Of a stretch of DNA of 64,000 nucleotides, positions 1 through 13,521 are shown piece by piece (position 1 is the first letter of the stretch; each line of letters opens with the position of its first letter). A program made the translations under genes and the position numbers. The stretch covers positions 143,613,301 to 143,677,300 of the forward strand of contig JAIOJX010000025.1 of the NCBI GenBank assembly GCA_022376925.1. Reading direction: 5' to 3'. This DNA comes from Tragulus kanchil. Taxonomy: Eukaryota; Chordata; Mammalia; Artiodactyla; Tragulidae. The notes beneath the pieces are model-generated. The model ran no database searches. It worked only from the letters and a program-made list of their open reading frames with translations, and was not told where the DNA came from.

Positions 1-1999
1 TGTCCTTACCCACTGGACCACCAGGGGAAGCCCTTTTTTTTTTATCTTTTTGTTCTTTTCAAATTTCTGAGGAAAATTTGGTAGTTTATGTTTCAAAGAC
101 CTAATCCTCATCTAGGAAACTTGGACATACTAACAATGTAAATATTTCAGATACATTTTGAAAGATATGTTCAATCATAGAGCAACACCCATTTCTCCAC
201 CATGGTGTAATCTAACAGAAACATTCAAGCTCTGTGCCCTTTTTTATTTCTCCAGATATTTCTATTAACCTAAGAAGAAAAAAAATTACATTAGAAAATG
301 AGTTTAGAGCTTTCAATTGTAATATGTTCCATTCTGTACTCTCCTCAGTTTATCAAATCAGTAAGTGCTCATTGTGTGAAACTTATGACAGGTTTCCTAC
401 AATCCTATTGTTAACATTTCCATTTATCAAATGTACATTTTATATGAAACTGTTTTCCCACAGTAAATCATCAGGGTTCTGCCATTTCCAGTCAGTGTGC
501 GCCCATGTTTCTCAGTACACTGAGCAATGGACTGAATGTGAACCACAGTGTGGTATGTCCTGATTTTTAAATGCTATTATAAGCCTGTATTAAGGTTTCT
601 TTAGAAGCAGTATATCATTCCCTGGACTTCATACCTAAATTTGTTAGCTTTTTACATTTTTCTCATCAATCTAAAAAATTATTAAAATATTAACTGTGAC
701 CTCTTGAGATATCTTTGTTAGTTTTCCTTTTTAAAAAATAGGATTTGCTCCAGCTTGAGTTTATCAACTTTATCTTGTGGTCTCTATTATAATAGTTACA
801 ACCAGTTTAATATCTGAATCTCTGGGTTTTGACATTTAATTGCTCCTCATATGAAAAGTCTATTTCATCATCTTTTCCTTATTCAGCTTACACTTTTCAG
901 TAGCTTTTTTAAATAAAGCTTTTTTTAACTCCTGGGCCCATCGCGTGGCCTCTGTTGTCGCAGAGCACCGGCTCTGGGCGCATGCGCTCCAGAGCTCCGG
1001 CTCGGTAATTGGACACATCAGTCCAGCCGCTCCGCGGCACGTGGGATCTTCCCAGGCCAAAGATCGAACCGGCGCCCCTTGCACTGCAAGGCGGTGTCCT
1101 TACCCACTGGACCACCAGGGGAAGCCCTTTTTTTTTTATCTTTTTGTTCTTTTCAAATTTCTGAGGAAAATTTGGTAGTTTATGTTTCAAAGACCTAATC
1201 CTCATCTAGGAAACTTGGACATACTAACAATGTAAATATTTCAGATACATTTTGAAAGATATGTTCAATCATAGAGCAACACCCATTTCTCCACCATGGT
1301 GTAATCTAACAGAAACATTCAAGCTCTGTGCCCTTTTTTATTTCTCCAGATATTTCTATTAACCTAAGAAGAAAAAAAATTACATTAGAAAATGAGTTTA
1401 GAGCTTTCAATTGTAATATGTTCCATTCTGTACTCTCCTCAGTTTATCAAATCAGTAAGTGCTCATTGTGTGAAACTTATGACAGGTTTCCTACAATCCT
1501 ATTGTTAACATTTCCATTTATCAAATGTACATTTTATATGAAACTGTTTTCCCACAGTAAATCATCAGGGTTCTGCCATTTCCAGTCAGTGTCGCCCATG
1601 TTTCTCAGTACACTGAGCAATGGACTGAATGTGAACCACAGTGTGGTATGTCCTGATTTTTAAATGCTATTATAAGCCTGTATTAAGGTTTCTTTAGAAG
1701 CAGTATATCATTCCCTGGACTTCATACCTAAATTTGTTAGCTTTTTACATTTTTCTCATCAATCTAAAAAATTATTAAAATATTAACTGTGACCTCTTGA
1801 GATATCTTTGTTAGTTTTCCTTTTTAAAAAATAGGATTTGCTCCAGCTTGAGTTTATCAACTTTATCTTGTGGTCTCTATTATAATAGTTACAACCAGTT
1901 TAATATCTGAATCTCTGGGTTTTGACATTTAATTGCTCCTCATATGAAAAGTCTATTTCATCATCTTTTCCTTATTCAGCTTACACTTTTCAGTAGCTG
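1..1999. repeat. Direct duplication pair 1 (1-906 / 1095-1999), offset 1094
   Basis: Bases 1-906 recur at 1095-1999. The first copy is cut by the window edge and begins inside a CHR-like SINE head. The only clear internal difference is one base beside a CG (gtgcgccc near 498, gtcgccc near 1590). The join at 907-950 is a garbled stretch that respells the SINE interior (cctgggcccatcgcgtgg where other copies read cctcccatcgcagtgg). Apart from the SINE the unit is AT-rich, with nothing I recognise. Probably an uncollapsed assembly overlap. Confidence 0.93.
930..1128 (-). mobile_element. CHR-like tRNA-derived SINE, 3' part missing at a duplication junction
   Basis: On the minus strand this carries the family head (ggcttcccctggtggtcca) and a pol III B-box-like ggttcgatc, then the family body (accgagccggagctctgg). 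The usual tail (caaagaacaaagatgg and the A-rich end) is absent, because the junction of duplication pair 1 falls in the body. The same SINE's 5' head appears at bases 1-32. Open frames across it are shadows of the GC-rich SINE. Confidence 0.85.
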
Positions 2000-2820
2000 A
2001 AGAACTTTGGAATATCTAAAGTTGGGTAAAGCCATTATTCTTAAGTCTAGGTATCTTCAAAGACCATCACAATCTATGGATGGTACTTTGAAGTTTATCT
2101 TTTTTCTCCTTGTCCTTTGAATCCCCAGGGGGCAGGCATTTAATATTTCTTTAATCTGGAGCCAAAATGACTTCCTGCTCCAGTGCTGGCCTCAATTATG
2201 GTGCTAGAAAATTATCCTCTCTTAATTAAGGGAATCACTGTGCTGTCTTGGAGCTCTGAGCATTCCATTTCCAGGGGTGGGGTGATTAAATTTACATCTT
2301 CAGGTAAATATAAAATATTCTGTTTTTATATGTGTTCTGGTCAGATTTTTTGGAATAAAAGTTATTTCCACCTACTTCAGATATAAATAGCATATTTACA
2401 TATCCAGAAACTGTATAATTATAAAAACAGACTACGGATTCAAAAGAGGATAGAGTCAATAAACCAGTTACAATGATAGTACTTAATTTACTTAAAATTA
2501 TTTAATTGATGTTTTTCTGGAAAAAAGAGGATAATGCCTGAATATCTATCAAGAAAGTTATTAGAATAATTTAGTAATATATGATATTATTTCTCATTTA
2601 GACAACATTCATTAATTTATAGAAATTATCTAGTATTAAATGGTTGATTACCAACTTTTCCCCAGATATTATTTTCTGAAGGGGACTATTTGTCTTTAGA
2701 TACATCTTTATTTTTATGAATTCGCTGTGCTAATTCCATTAAAGTTCTATGAAGAGTTTTAATATTCAGTCTCTCTATTAGATCGGAAATGGGACTTTCT
2801 GCAAAGACAGAAATGTTTTA
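2000..2820. other. Unassigned AT-rich single-copy stretch
   Basis: No open frame with coding character, splice pattern or recognisable repeat was seen. It follows duplication pair 1 and is not itself duplicated in this window. Confidence 0.6.
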
Positions 2821-2825
2821 TAATT

Positions 2826-2985
2826 GACACTGTCTGGTACAGTAACTACTAGCTGACATGTTATTATCAAGCACTTAAAATGTGGCTAATGCAACTAGGA
2901 AACTAATACTTAGCTTTATTTAATTTTATATTAAGCTTTGTTTTAAATTTAAATGATTACATGTGGCTAGTACTAAGCTGGAACA
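2826..2985. mobile_element. Relic of a short hAT-Charlie-like DNA transposon
   Basis: The stretch contains the paired phrases agcacttaaaatgtggcta and acatgtggctagtact around an AT-rich core. These resemble the common mammalian nonautonomous hAT elements with an 'aaatgtggctagtg...' and 'cacatgtggctagtgg' layout. It is diverged, and the terminal inverted repeats are not intact. Family assignment is from memory of the pattern, not a search. Confidence 0.45.
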
Positions 2986-3424
2986 ACACAGAGTTAAAAT
3001 ACATCCATACAAATTCTCAGCGACTCATTCAGACAAGATTCCTAAGACAAAAATTTGTGTTTAATCATATATATGCAAGTGGATACTCTGCAGCAGTTAA
3101 GTTTATCTATTTCATTTTGTACTACCCTAAACATAAGAATTAATGGCAGTTTAAAATTTTCATCTAGGCTTTATAATACTCCTTTTAGGAACTAAGCAGT
3201 TCTGCAGAATTATTCATACCAGAAAAGAAAAGTTATGTTTAATGTTGCAAATCAGAAATCCAGATGTCTCATTAAGTTAGGGTGAATTTTAATAACATAA
3301 GGATAGATTTACATGTGGCAGAATTTAAAGTATACATGTTTAAGATAAAGCATGTCTAAGAGAGAGTTAAAACATATCTTACAATATACAAAGTCAATTC
3401 TTAGTTCTCCTCCATCTTCCTTGA

Positions 3425-3812
3425 ACACAAGAGCCTACCACAGAGCTTTTGCACTGGCTATTTGCTCCACTCTTCCTCCAAAGAGCCAGAGGCCTCACTA
3501 CCTTATCTCCTCTAAGTGGATACCAGTATCACCTCAAAGTCGTGGACTCTAACTACCCAATTCGAGAACATATCTCACTTACCCCTCAGCACTCCCAAAT
3601 TACCTTATCTTGCTCTGTTTTTCTCTACCTCATTTATTATGTTCGGCTGTATTATATAATTTATTCATTTTATTCACTTCTTTTATTTCTGTGCCTTCTA
3701 TATAGATGTGAGATGCATAGAAGCAAGTAATTTGAATCTTTTTTCTGCTTCTATCGTGTTACCAACTCTAGGACGTAACTAAGCAGTTGGTAGCCCTCAA
3801 TAAATTTTAGAT
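3425..3812 (+). mobile_element. LINE2 (L2) 3'-end fragment
   Basis: The order of phrases matches the mammalian L2 3' end: a CT-rich stretch, tacctcatttattatg with ttattcattttattc, agatgtgag, and finally a terminal ggtagccctcaataaatttt corresponding to the L2 'gcgctcaataaat' end. Strongly diverged, as expected for L2. The short plus-strand open frames here (3352-3552, 3449-3730) come from this relic and are not genes. Confidence 0.6.
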
Positions 3813-3879
3813 ACCATCCCAAAGACTTAATGAGTTGTCTAATTCGCAGATTGACAATGGCAAATTTTTCTATAAAGTG

Positions 3880-4025
3880 CTAAATAGTATGTATTTTAAG
3901 CTTTATAGGCCACATATGGTTTCTTCTGTGAATTCTTTTAAAATGTTAAAGTTTCTTGGCTGACAGACAGTATAAAAGCAGATGGTAGGCCAGACTTGGT
4001 CCACAGGCCATAGTTTGCTTATCTT
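3880..4025. mobile_element. Diverged nonautonomous DNA transposon relic (hAT-like)
   Basis: The phrases aggccacatatggtttcttc and aggccagacttggtccacag ccatagtttgc recall the mammalian hAT-Charlie type repeat that ends in 'ggccagatttggcccgtgggccgtagtttgc'. Ends are eroded. Tentative. Confidence 0.4.
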
Positions 4026-4341
4026 TTCTTCAACTGAATGGAAAAATGTAACAGGAAATACTCACGAGATGATGAGACCTAGAATTGTTTCTATTTCATA
4101 CCATAAAAAGTTTTGTGATTTGGTGTTTCCTGTCCAACTTCCTTCAACTAAAGAAGAAACACTATTGTGACAAATATAGTCAGAATGGCCAAAACTTGAT
4201 CTTGGCAACATATGGCCTTTGCATTCCCCAGTCTACCAAAACTGTTATTCAGGTCTCTCATAAAATGCTAATACTAAAGTGATGTTTAGTCCTTAGTTTT
4301 CAAATAGATCATGAGCCCCATCTAAGAAACCAATAAAAGTC
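4026..4341. other. Unassigned stretch
   Basis: AT-rich, with short open frames only. Nothing recognised. Confidence 0.5.
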
Positions 4342-6420
4342 ATGCACTATTTCCTTGTCAAAAATGTGTAGATGCACGTGATTCTGAACAGATTTTCAAG
4401 GCTCATGAAATACCTGAGGCATTTGACTAAGAAAGAATCCCATCCCGTCTTTTTAGATTTGCTGTCTCTCTGGCTCACATTTTCTTTGTGCAACTAATAG
4501 AATGCAAACATTGGTTTTAATGTGCTTTTGCTTCTAACTCACTGTTATATGACAAACTGGAGATTATCAAAGAATTTTAATCAAACACAGCACCTAGTAA
4601 TTTAGCAAATATTCAACAGCATACTTTGCCTGAGGTATCACTTCAACAGATAAGTCCCTCCCCCAATATTCACATCATAATGAAGAAACTGAATTTTTTG
4701 TCGCTTTTGTTTTTAATGATCAAGACTATTTCATCCGTACGCCCCTCCAGGTTGATAATATCCTCATTCTTTCGACTGTTGAAAGTGTTAGTATAATCAA
4801 TAACAAGAGCATAGTAAGTATCAATATTCTTTCATTTCTTTAGTGGTATTACAATGATTTCTAGGAATTAAATGTTTTTCCATCTTACTAACAGGAACCA
4901 TTAGCAATGTTGGAAGAGCATATTCTATAAATGAGGTGTAGCCATTTACTAGTTTCTGAGTTTTCAGTGTCAAGTTCAGGTCTACTGTCTTAGATGTCAT
5001 CAAAAACAGCAATTCTCAACTACAGTCAAGATAGCGATATGTGACGCTAGTGAGAGAAAGGCATGTTAAATGGTTTGTTGCTGATAAGATCTAAAACATT
5101 GCTTTTCTCAGATAATCTACCTTGCAAAAAAAATTTACATTTGGTTGTATTTATTCCTAAAATAGTAGTTTACTGCCACGTAGCTGAACATTTCTGAACA
5201 TGTGGAAAACAGTGAACTCACATGAGGGACTAAGAATCCTTCAGGATAAATCCCAGAAGAGCATGTTGCTTGTGAGAGTATCATCATTCATAATGTGTTT
5301 CTGCAGAAATAATAAATGGTGGAGATAAATGATCTAGAAAAATGATCTTTATTGAAAATATATACTCAGCCAAAAAACCTTACTAATAAGGAATTTATGC
5401 ACTATTTCCTTGTCAAAAATGTGTAGATGCACGTGATTCTGAACAGATTTTCAAGGCTCATGAAATACCTGAGGCATTTGACTAAGAAAGAATCCCATCC
5501 GCTTTTTAGATTTGCTGTCTCTCTGGCTCACATTTTCTTTGTGCAACTAATAGAATGCAAACATTGGTTTTAATGTGCTTTTGCTTCTAACTCACTGTTA
5601 TATGACAAACTGGAGATTATCAAAGAATTTTAATCAAACACAGCACCTAGTAATTTAGCAAATATTCAACAGCATACTTTGCCTGAGGTATCACTTCAAC
5701 AGATAAGTCCCTCCCCCAATATTCACATCATAATGAAGAAACTGAATTTTTTGTCGCTTTTGTTTTTAATGATCAAGACTATTTCATCCGACGCCTCCAG
5801 GTTGATAATATCCTCATTCTTTCGACTGTTGAAAGTGTTAGTATAATCAATAACAAGAGCATAGTAAGTATCAATATTCTTTCATTTCTTTAGTGGTATT
5901 ACAATGATTTCTAGGAATTAAATGTTTTTCCATCTTACTAACAGGAACCATTAGCAATGTTGGAAGAGCATATTCTATAAATGAGGTGTAGCCATTTACT
6001 AGTTTCTGAGTTTTCAGTGTCAAGTTCAGGTCTACTGTCTTAGATGTCATCAAAAACAGCAATTCTCAACTACAGTCAAGATAGCGATATGTGACGCTAG
6101 TGAGAGAAAGGCATGTTAAATGGTTTGTTGCTGATAAGATCTAAAACATTGCTTTTCTCAGATAATCTACCTTGCAAAAAAAATTTACATTTGGTTGTAT
6201 TTATTCCTAAAATAGTAGTTTACTGCCACGTAGCTGAACATTTCTGAACATGTGGAAAACAGTGAACTCACATGAGGGACTAAGAATCCTTCAGGATAAA
6301 TCCCAGAAGAGCATGTTGCTTGTGAGAGTATCATCATTCATAATGTGTTTCTGCAGAAATAATAAATGGTGGAGATAAATGATCTAGAAAAATGATCTTT
6401 ATTGAAAATATATACTCAGC
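4342..6420. repeat. Direct duplication pair 2 (4342-5370 / 5397-6420), offset ~1050-1055
   Basis: The two copies match throughout. They differ at cccatcccgtc versus cccatccgc, and at ccgtacgcccctcc versus ccgacgcctcc, both beside CG dinucleotides. The join at 5371-5396 (aaccttactaataaggaatt) looks like a corrupted version of what follows copy 2 (atccttattaaggaaaaat). The unit is AT-rich and otherwise unassigned. The minus-strand 63-aa frame appears in both copies only because of the duplication. Confidence 0.95.
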
Positions 6421-6550
6421 ATCCTTATTAAGGAAAAATGCTGTACATAGTCACTAATATTAGTGGGCATCCTGTTTAATAATTCTCAGGGACTTAAGAG
6501 GCACATCAACTGCTCAGGCTCAAACAAATATAAGCTGAAAATTGTTCTGT
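6421..6550. other. Unassigned spacer between duplication pairs 2 and 3
   Basis: Short AT-rich stretch with no recognisable element. Confidence 0.4.
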
Positions 6551-8814
6551 TGCCTAGTTAAACACAATCTACTTACTGAGGCTGTTTGGGAGGAAATGAA
6601 GATAAAGTTATAGCAAAGTACATCCAGGATTAAAAATGTCAAGGTCAAAATCAGACATATTGCTTGAAAATGATGGAAATTACAAGAAAAACTATGACAG
6701 AATTTGGATAATGACAACATTTGAGATAGAAATGGTTTGTTGCCAAAAGAATAAATAAATGTGATTTACCTATGTGATGATTCATAAATTCCATTGCCCT
6801 TCAATAAGACATCCCTTAGTCTTGTTTTGTCACATTTGTAGATAAAAAAAAAACCGAAATGTATCATATTAGCCAAATATTAGATAATAGAAACAGATCA
6901 GAGTTTGAGATGCATAACAGTAGTAGGAGACTCAATAAATTATGGATAGAGGGTATTCTGAACAAGCTATCTCCTCTTGTCTTCCAAATATAATAAATTT
7001 TTTAAGATCAGAGTGCATATCACATGAAGTTAATAAAGTATAAAATGACACTATTTACCTTCATCAAATAATATGTCAAAAAATTCATAGCTCATCTCCT
7101 TGAAAATCTGTCTTATTTAGCCTGCTGTTTTGTGTAACATTTTAATAGCCAAAAGCAAATGGGGAACCTAAAGCATGTTAAGCCAAGAAATTTTTAAAAA
7201 TCCTTTTTACTTTATTTGCAGATTCCTCATGAAATATCAGGGGTTTTCCCTGGGGGTGTCATCTATAATGTTACAGAAATTAACATGTAATATTAAGTAG
7301 TTGGAGGTGGTAGGGAGCCGCATGATGTTACTAGCTTAACCACTCAAGGAATGATAATTGGCAAGATGACCTCACGAATCAGAGTTGCACTTATTCCAAG
7401 TCTGTCTACAGGTTACTGAATGTCCTGTGGTCAACAGGCTAAAGGTCATATTTCAAAGAATGCCAGTTTATCTGTGCATAAATGGGGAGGATTTATCATT
7501 CCAAATCATATTAATCATCCATTTAGTCTAACATCCTTCCTAAGGCAGTGGTGAGTTTTTTAAAAGGTAGGGAGAGAAATCTTTCTAACCTGTTTTTTTC
7601 CCCCATTATCAGAAAGGAATGAATTCATCTAAATTCTTTAGGGAAAGAGGAATTCATTATTCTTGCCATGGGAAAGATGGAATTCATTTTATTCTTGCCT
7701 AGTTAAACACAATCTACTTACTGAGGCTGTTTGGGAGGAAATGAAGATAAAGTTATAGCAAAGTACATCCAGGATTAAAATGTCAAGGTCAAAATCAGAC
7801 ATATTGCTTGAAAATGATGGAAATTACAAGAAAAACTATGACAGAATTTGGATAATGACAACATTTGAGATAGAAATGGTTTGTTGCCAAAAGAATAAAT
7901 AAATGTGATTTACCTATGTGATGATTCATAAATTCCATTGCCCTTCAATAAGACATCCCTTAGTCTTGTTTTGTCACATTTGTAGATAAAAAAAAAACCG
8001 AAATGTATCATATTAGCCAAATATTAGATAATAGAAACAGATCAGAGTTTGAGATGCATAACAGTAGTAGGAGACTCAATAAATTATGGATAGAGGGTAT
8101 TCTGAACAAGCTATCTCCTCTTGTCTTCCAAATATAATAAATTTTTTAAGATCAGAGTGCATATCACATGAAGTTAATAAAGTATAAAATGACACTATTT
8201 ACCTTCATCAAATAATATGTCAAAAAATTCATAGCTCATCTCCTTGAAAATCTGTCTTATTTAGCCTGCTGTTTTGTGTAACATTTTAATAGCCAAAAGC
8301 AAATGGGGAACCTAAAGCATGTTAAGCCAAGAAATTTTTAAAAATCCTTTTTACTTTATTTGCAGATTCCTCATGAAATATCAGGGGTTTTCCCTGGGGG
8401 TGTCATCTATAATGTTACAGAAATTAACATGTAATATTAAGTAGTTGGAGGTGGTAGGGAGCCGCATGATGTTACTAGCTTAACCACTCAAGGAATGATA
8501 ATTGGCAAGATGACCTCACGAATCAGAGTTGCACTTATTCCAAGTCTGTCTACAGGTTACTGAATGTCCTGTGGTCAACAGGCTAAAGGTCATATTTCAA
8601 AGAATGCCAGTTTATCTGTGCATAAATGGGGAGGATTTATCATTCCAAATCATATTAATCATCCATTTAGTCTAACATCCTTCCTAAGGCAGTGGTGAGT
8701 TTTTTAAAAGGTAGGGAGAGAAATCTTTCTAACCTGTTTTTTTCCCCCATTATCAGAAAGGAATGAATTCATCTAAATTCTTTAGGGAAAGAGGAATTCA
8801 TTATTCTTGCCATG
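6551..8814. repeat. Direct duplication pair 3 (6551-7670 / 7696-8814), offset ~1144
   Basis: The copies are nearly identical; one clear difference is an A-run of five versus four (attaaaaatgtc near 6630, attaaaatgtc near 7770). The join at 7671-7695 respells the preceding bases with extra letters: ggaaagaggaattcattatt is followed by ggaaagatggaattcatttt. The content is AT-rich, unassigned and without coding potential. Confidence 0.95.
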
Positions 8815-9380
8815 AATTAAGAGCAAGTTTTTTGTTTTACCTGGCGTTGCTAATGACAACAGCAATAACAAAAAATAAGTACAAAAGCAAAGTGACTTTG
8901 CTTTTAGTAATTTATCAAATCATGTAATTACACAATGTTGAACAAATACAAGAAACTCCTATAGGTGACAAATGTTTTAAATCATTCTTCAGCATTTATC
9001 TGGCATTTTTAAACTCAAGTATTTTTGTTCCTGTTACTTAATCCTCATTACCTGTTCCTGTGATAAATGATTTTCAGTATCAGTTTTGCAAATACAAACA
9101 TTGAGAACGAAATAGAAAAATCTTTACATATGGATAACAATCTAAGGCATTTATTTGTCCTATGTCATAAAATTCTGAGATTCTTATAATAATCATATGA
9201 TGATTAAATGCCCACTAAGTGGCATTGTATGCCTTGAATGGCTGAAAATTGCTTGAGGTAAACACTCACTGCTACCTGAGCATTCATTCTTTTGACAAAG
9301 TTGAATTTTGAAAGTTATTTTCTTTTTAATTATAGACTGTATCTAACCCCAAATTTTAATACCATCTCTTAGTGTCATAT
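8815..9380. other. Unassigned AT-rich stretch
   Basis: No gene or repeat recognised. Confidence 0.5.
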
Positions 9381-9508
9381 GGAAGTAAATGGCAACAGAC
9401 TCTAGTATTCTTGCCAGGAAAATTTCATAGACAAAGCGGCCTGGTAGATTACAGTCCATGAGATCAAAAAGAGTTGCACACAACATAGAAACTAAACAGC
9501 AGAAGTAA
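9381..9508 (+). mobile_element. Bov-tA type SINE, 3' fragment
   Basis: The stretch matches the characteristic Bov-tA body in order: ggaagtaaatggcaac, ctctagtattcttgcc, aggaaaatttcatagacaaa, attacagtccatgagatc, aaagagttgcacacaac. The tRNA-like head is absent. Mutated relative to the usual form, so an older insertion. Confidence 0.75.
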
Positions 9509-9676
9509 AAACACTTCTAAATATTCTGCTTTCATATATTTGAACTGCATATGTTTGAGAAATGATCAGGAAGGTTCTATATAAGGTTAATTTTAATGTG
9601 TACCTTTTTAATATAATGAAAGATTTCATCTGAAATATGAAGTGACTGCAAGATACAGCTACACAAATAGATTATA

Positions 9677-11964
9677 TGTCTACCTTCTTTATTCCTAGAA
9701 ATCTCAGTCATCTACAACAAATTCATCTGCAACCTACTCTTAATGATACATATGGTATTTGTTTTCTTTCAGTTTTCTTTTCTTTTACCTAAACTTCCAT
9801 TTGCCCCCACTTCCATTGTGTCTCATCTAAATTCTGTCCTGAGGTCTCCTAGTTGCTTACTAATTTCCCAGGAATCGCTATTTACTCTCTCTTTCCTGTT
9901 TCTAAATCTTCAGATGTTTAGAAACAGGTCAAGAGCTAGTGAAGGTACACAAATGTCAAACAAAAGACTTTTAGACTATCCTGCTAAAAAAGAAAATCAG
10001 CCGGCACCTCACTCATATTTGTGTCTCTGTGCTACCTTTCTCCCCAACTTTCTGTTAGATTGTAATATAAGTAACTCTGGAAGCCACTGTTTTTCTTTGC
10101 AATTTGTCAGATGAGAATATAGTAGAATCTGTGGGGGGCAGAACTATTTATTCCAGAACTGATTTATCACTATCTTTTCCTTCATATGCCATGTATCACA
10201 GCGTATGGTAAATCTGTTCCTTTTTTTTTAACCTGTTTTTCATCACCATTACTGTATGGTTTTCTTGAAGACAAAGGTTTTTCATTTTTATTTCTGTGGT
10301 CTAACTGATCAATAAATATATAAAATAATGAATTAATGATAAAGAAAATGAGAGTGGCAATTTCCTGAGTACTATTTCCTTTTTTACCCACTCCTTCACA
10401 CCAAAACATAAACTAAAAGCAATTGTAAACTTCCAAACATAACATATTATATGGATTTTCTTCATATAAAAATTCTACAGTTTTAACATTGAAATAATTG
10501 TATTTGCCTGATATAATCACATATTTGATCAGAGAAGTAAATTTTAATAGTTTAAGGGAGAGAAATTTATATTAGCTTGCTTGTGTAATATGCTAATTAT
10601 TTCTGATAACCTTTAAATTGATTAATAAATTTTGTTTTTCAAAACTTGTTTTAATCCATTAAGTATAAATTTCTACTTACCTCTTTTCCCATTGTTTTAA
10701 GCTGTTTTAAACCCTAGTGTCTCTTTATAAATTAAAAATTTATAATGGACCACTCGCTCAAACTTTAGAGTAAGCACTCCCTTAGCTCTGGAAGTTGACT
10801 TAAATTAGATATATGTCACCTTCTTTATTGTCTACCTTCTTTATTCCTAGAAATCTCAGTCATCTACAACAAATTCATCTGCAACCTACTCTTAATGATA
10901 CATATGGTATTTGTTTTCTTTCAGTTTTCTTTTCTTTTACCTAAACTTCCATTTGCCCCCACTTCCATTGTGTCTCATCTAAATTCTGTCCTGAGGTCTC
11001 CTAGTTGCTTACTAATTTCCCAGGAATCGCTATTTACTCTCTCTTTCCTGTTTCTAAATCTTCAGATGTTTAGAAACAGGTCAAGAGCTAGTGAAGGTAC
11101 ACAAATGTCAAACAAAAGACTTTTAGACTATCCTGCTAAAAAAGAAAATCAGCCGGCACCTCACTCATATTTGTGTCTCTGTGCTACCTTTCTCCCCAAC
11201 TTTCTGTTAGATTGTAATATAAGTAACTCTGGAAGCCACTGTTTTTCTTTGCAATTTGTCAGATGAGAATATAGTAGAATCTGTGGGGGGCAGAACTATT
11301 TATTCCAGAACTGATTTATCACTATCTTTTCCTTCATATGCCATGTATCACAGCGTATGGTAAATCTGTTCCTTTTTTTTTAACCTGTTTTTCATCACCA
11401 TTACTGTATGGTTTTCTTGAAGACAAAGGTTTTTCATTTTTATTTCTGTGGTCTAACTGATCAATAAATATATAAAATAATGAATTAATGATAAAGAAAA
11501 TGAGAGTGGCAATTTCCTGAGTACTATTTCCTTTTTTACCCACTCCTTCACACCAAAACATAAACTAAAAGCAATTGTAAACTTCCAAACATAACATATT
11601 ATATGGATTTTCTTCATATAAAAATTCTACAGTTTTAACATTGAAATAATTGTATTTGCCTGATATAATCACATATTTGATCAGAGAAGTAAATTTTAAT
11701 AGTTTAAGGGAGAGAAATTTATATTAGCTTGCTTGTGTAATATGCTAATTATTTCTGATAACCTTTAAATTGATTAATAAATTTTGTTTTTTCAAAAACT
11801 TGTTTTAATCCATTAAGTATAAATTTCTACTTACCTCTTTTCCCATTGTTTTAAGCTGTTTTAAACCCCTAGTGTCTCTTTATAAATTGAAAATTTATAA
11901 TGGACCACTGCGCTCAAACTTTAGAGTAAGCACTCCCTTAGCTCTGGAAGTTGACTTAAATTAG
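9677..11964. repeat. Direct duplication pair 4 (9677-10809 / 10829-11964), offset 1152
   Basis: Copies differ at T and A runs (gtttttcaaaactt versus gttttttcaaaaactt), a C run (accctag versus acccctag) and beside a CG (cactcgctc versus cactgcgctc). The join at 10810-10828 (atatgtcaccttcttta) is an error-laden echo of the unit start (atatgtctaccttcttta). A 123-aa frame (9743-10114 and 10895-11266) is open in both copies, but it shows no family resemblance or coding signal and I do not call it a gene. Confidence 0.95.
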
Positions 11965-12566
11965 TAGAAATTCACAATGTTCCCAGATATGGTAAATGAT
12001 TAAGGACAATAGTCAATTGTTCTCTCATAAAAAAGAAAAAAGAATAAGCATAAAACTGCAGAGGGAGAGATTTAAGTAAAATAACTGAAAGACCTATCCT
12101 TAAGCGATATGACAAAACAGATGTTATAACCATTGATACTGTATAGAGTCAAGATTCTGAAAATAGGTAGGATATTGGAAGATCAAGTTGTATTCATCCT
12201 GGGAATTCCTTTCCTGGAAACTTCCATCTCCATGTAAGTCTTAAAGACTTCTGTTGCTTTCATTTTCTTACCCCTCCTCAAAGGTATTTTCAACTCTTTC
12301 CACTTCAATTCCTGTATATTAAAATTAATCTGACCATCATCATCACAGATTTATTTTTTCTCTCATATAACGTAGTACCTGCTATATTTTTATCTTCCTA
12401 TCTTTTATGAACTCTCCTAAATGTTCATGACATCACATTTCACCCTTTTTGGTTTTCATTAAAATTTTTCTGATTCCTGATATGCTGATACTTACCACTC
12501 CCACTGATTCATTTTTCTTGTCATGTACATAAACATTTGTATTCACTCATATAAATCTTTAATCCC
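11965..12566. other. Unassigned AT-rich stretch
   Basis: Nothing recognised. It leads into duplication pair 5. Confidence 0.5.
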
Positions 12567-12784
12567 TCTTCTTTATTCTTCATAAATTTTCTCAGTGTGA
12601 AATCTCATCTACTTCTATAAATGCAATTATCAGAGCTATGCATAAGGATCTTCTTTCACAAAACATACAGCTATATTTAGACTGTCTACAAGTTCTTAGC
12701 CTAATGACACACAGACACCTCCAACTCCATAAATCCAAGGAAAATTTTCCATCTTTTCTTTAGAGAAGTATTACTAAGTCACTG

Positions 12785-13015
12785 TGGTGATTGATTAAGA
12801 CCTTGGTTCTAGAACTACACTCTACCGAAGCTGTCCCAACCTCCAGTATCTAATGATCACCTTAAATAAGCTTTTACCTTCTTTGGACCTCAGTTAAGAT
12901 ATCCACAAAGGTCAGAAAGAATAGCATTAACTTTATAAATTAAGTGTGATGTTTTAATAAGTTAATACATATAAATCGCTTCACTGTTCATGTTAAGTGC
13001 CAATAAAGAGAGCCA
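12785..13015 (+). mobile_element. MIR SINE relic
   Basis: The order follows the MIR core: gattaagaccttggttctag, accttctttggacctcagtt, a run ending ttaataagttaatacat, and taagtgccaataaa. Diverged, as typical. The second copy of this relic at about 13904-14130 exists only through duplication pair 5. Confidence 0.55.
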
Positions 13016-13521
13016 CTTTCACTTTTATTGTTATTTTAAACGTCCCTTTCTCGGTGAAGATCATCAATATCTGCACGTTTGCACAAACTGACACCTTGAA
13101 ATAATTTTATAAACTTCATCACAGCCCATCTATTTAATTCCTTGCTAACTGCTTCCTCTTCTGCTTTGAAAATTTGCTTACTGATACCTTCCCCTCTTCA
13201 TCCTTTTGTTCATGCCATAATTTCATCACTTACAGCCAGAGTATTTTTTAGAACTTCTGAATCATGCTGTCTGTCTATATTCTCTCATCTTTCACAAGTG
13301 TAATAATTCTCCAAACAGAGCTAAGTTTGCTACTTCTTTCAAAATTGGTGCCTACTGATTGACTTCAGAATATATCCCTAAGTTTCATAGCATGCTACCA
13401 AGGCCACAATCTGATCTTTTCCTAGCATTATGTTGCTACGTCCCAATCCTCTTTACTTAGATGTCCTTAAAAGTGAGTGCCTAAAAACTTTGACTAAAAT
13501 GTCCTGTCTACTTGGAAAAGT

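Noticed and set aside
9743..11266. Repeated 123-residue frames as a duplicated gene pair
   Set aside because: They are the same locus seen twice in pair 4. The protein is low-complexity and resembles nothing I know, and the region lacks gene signals.
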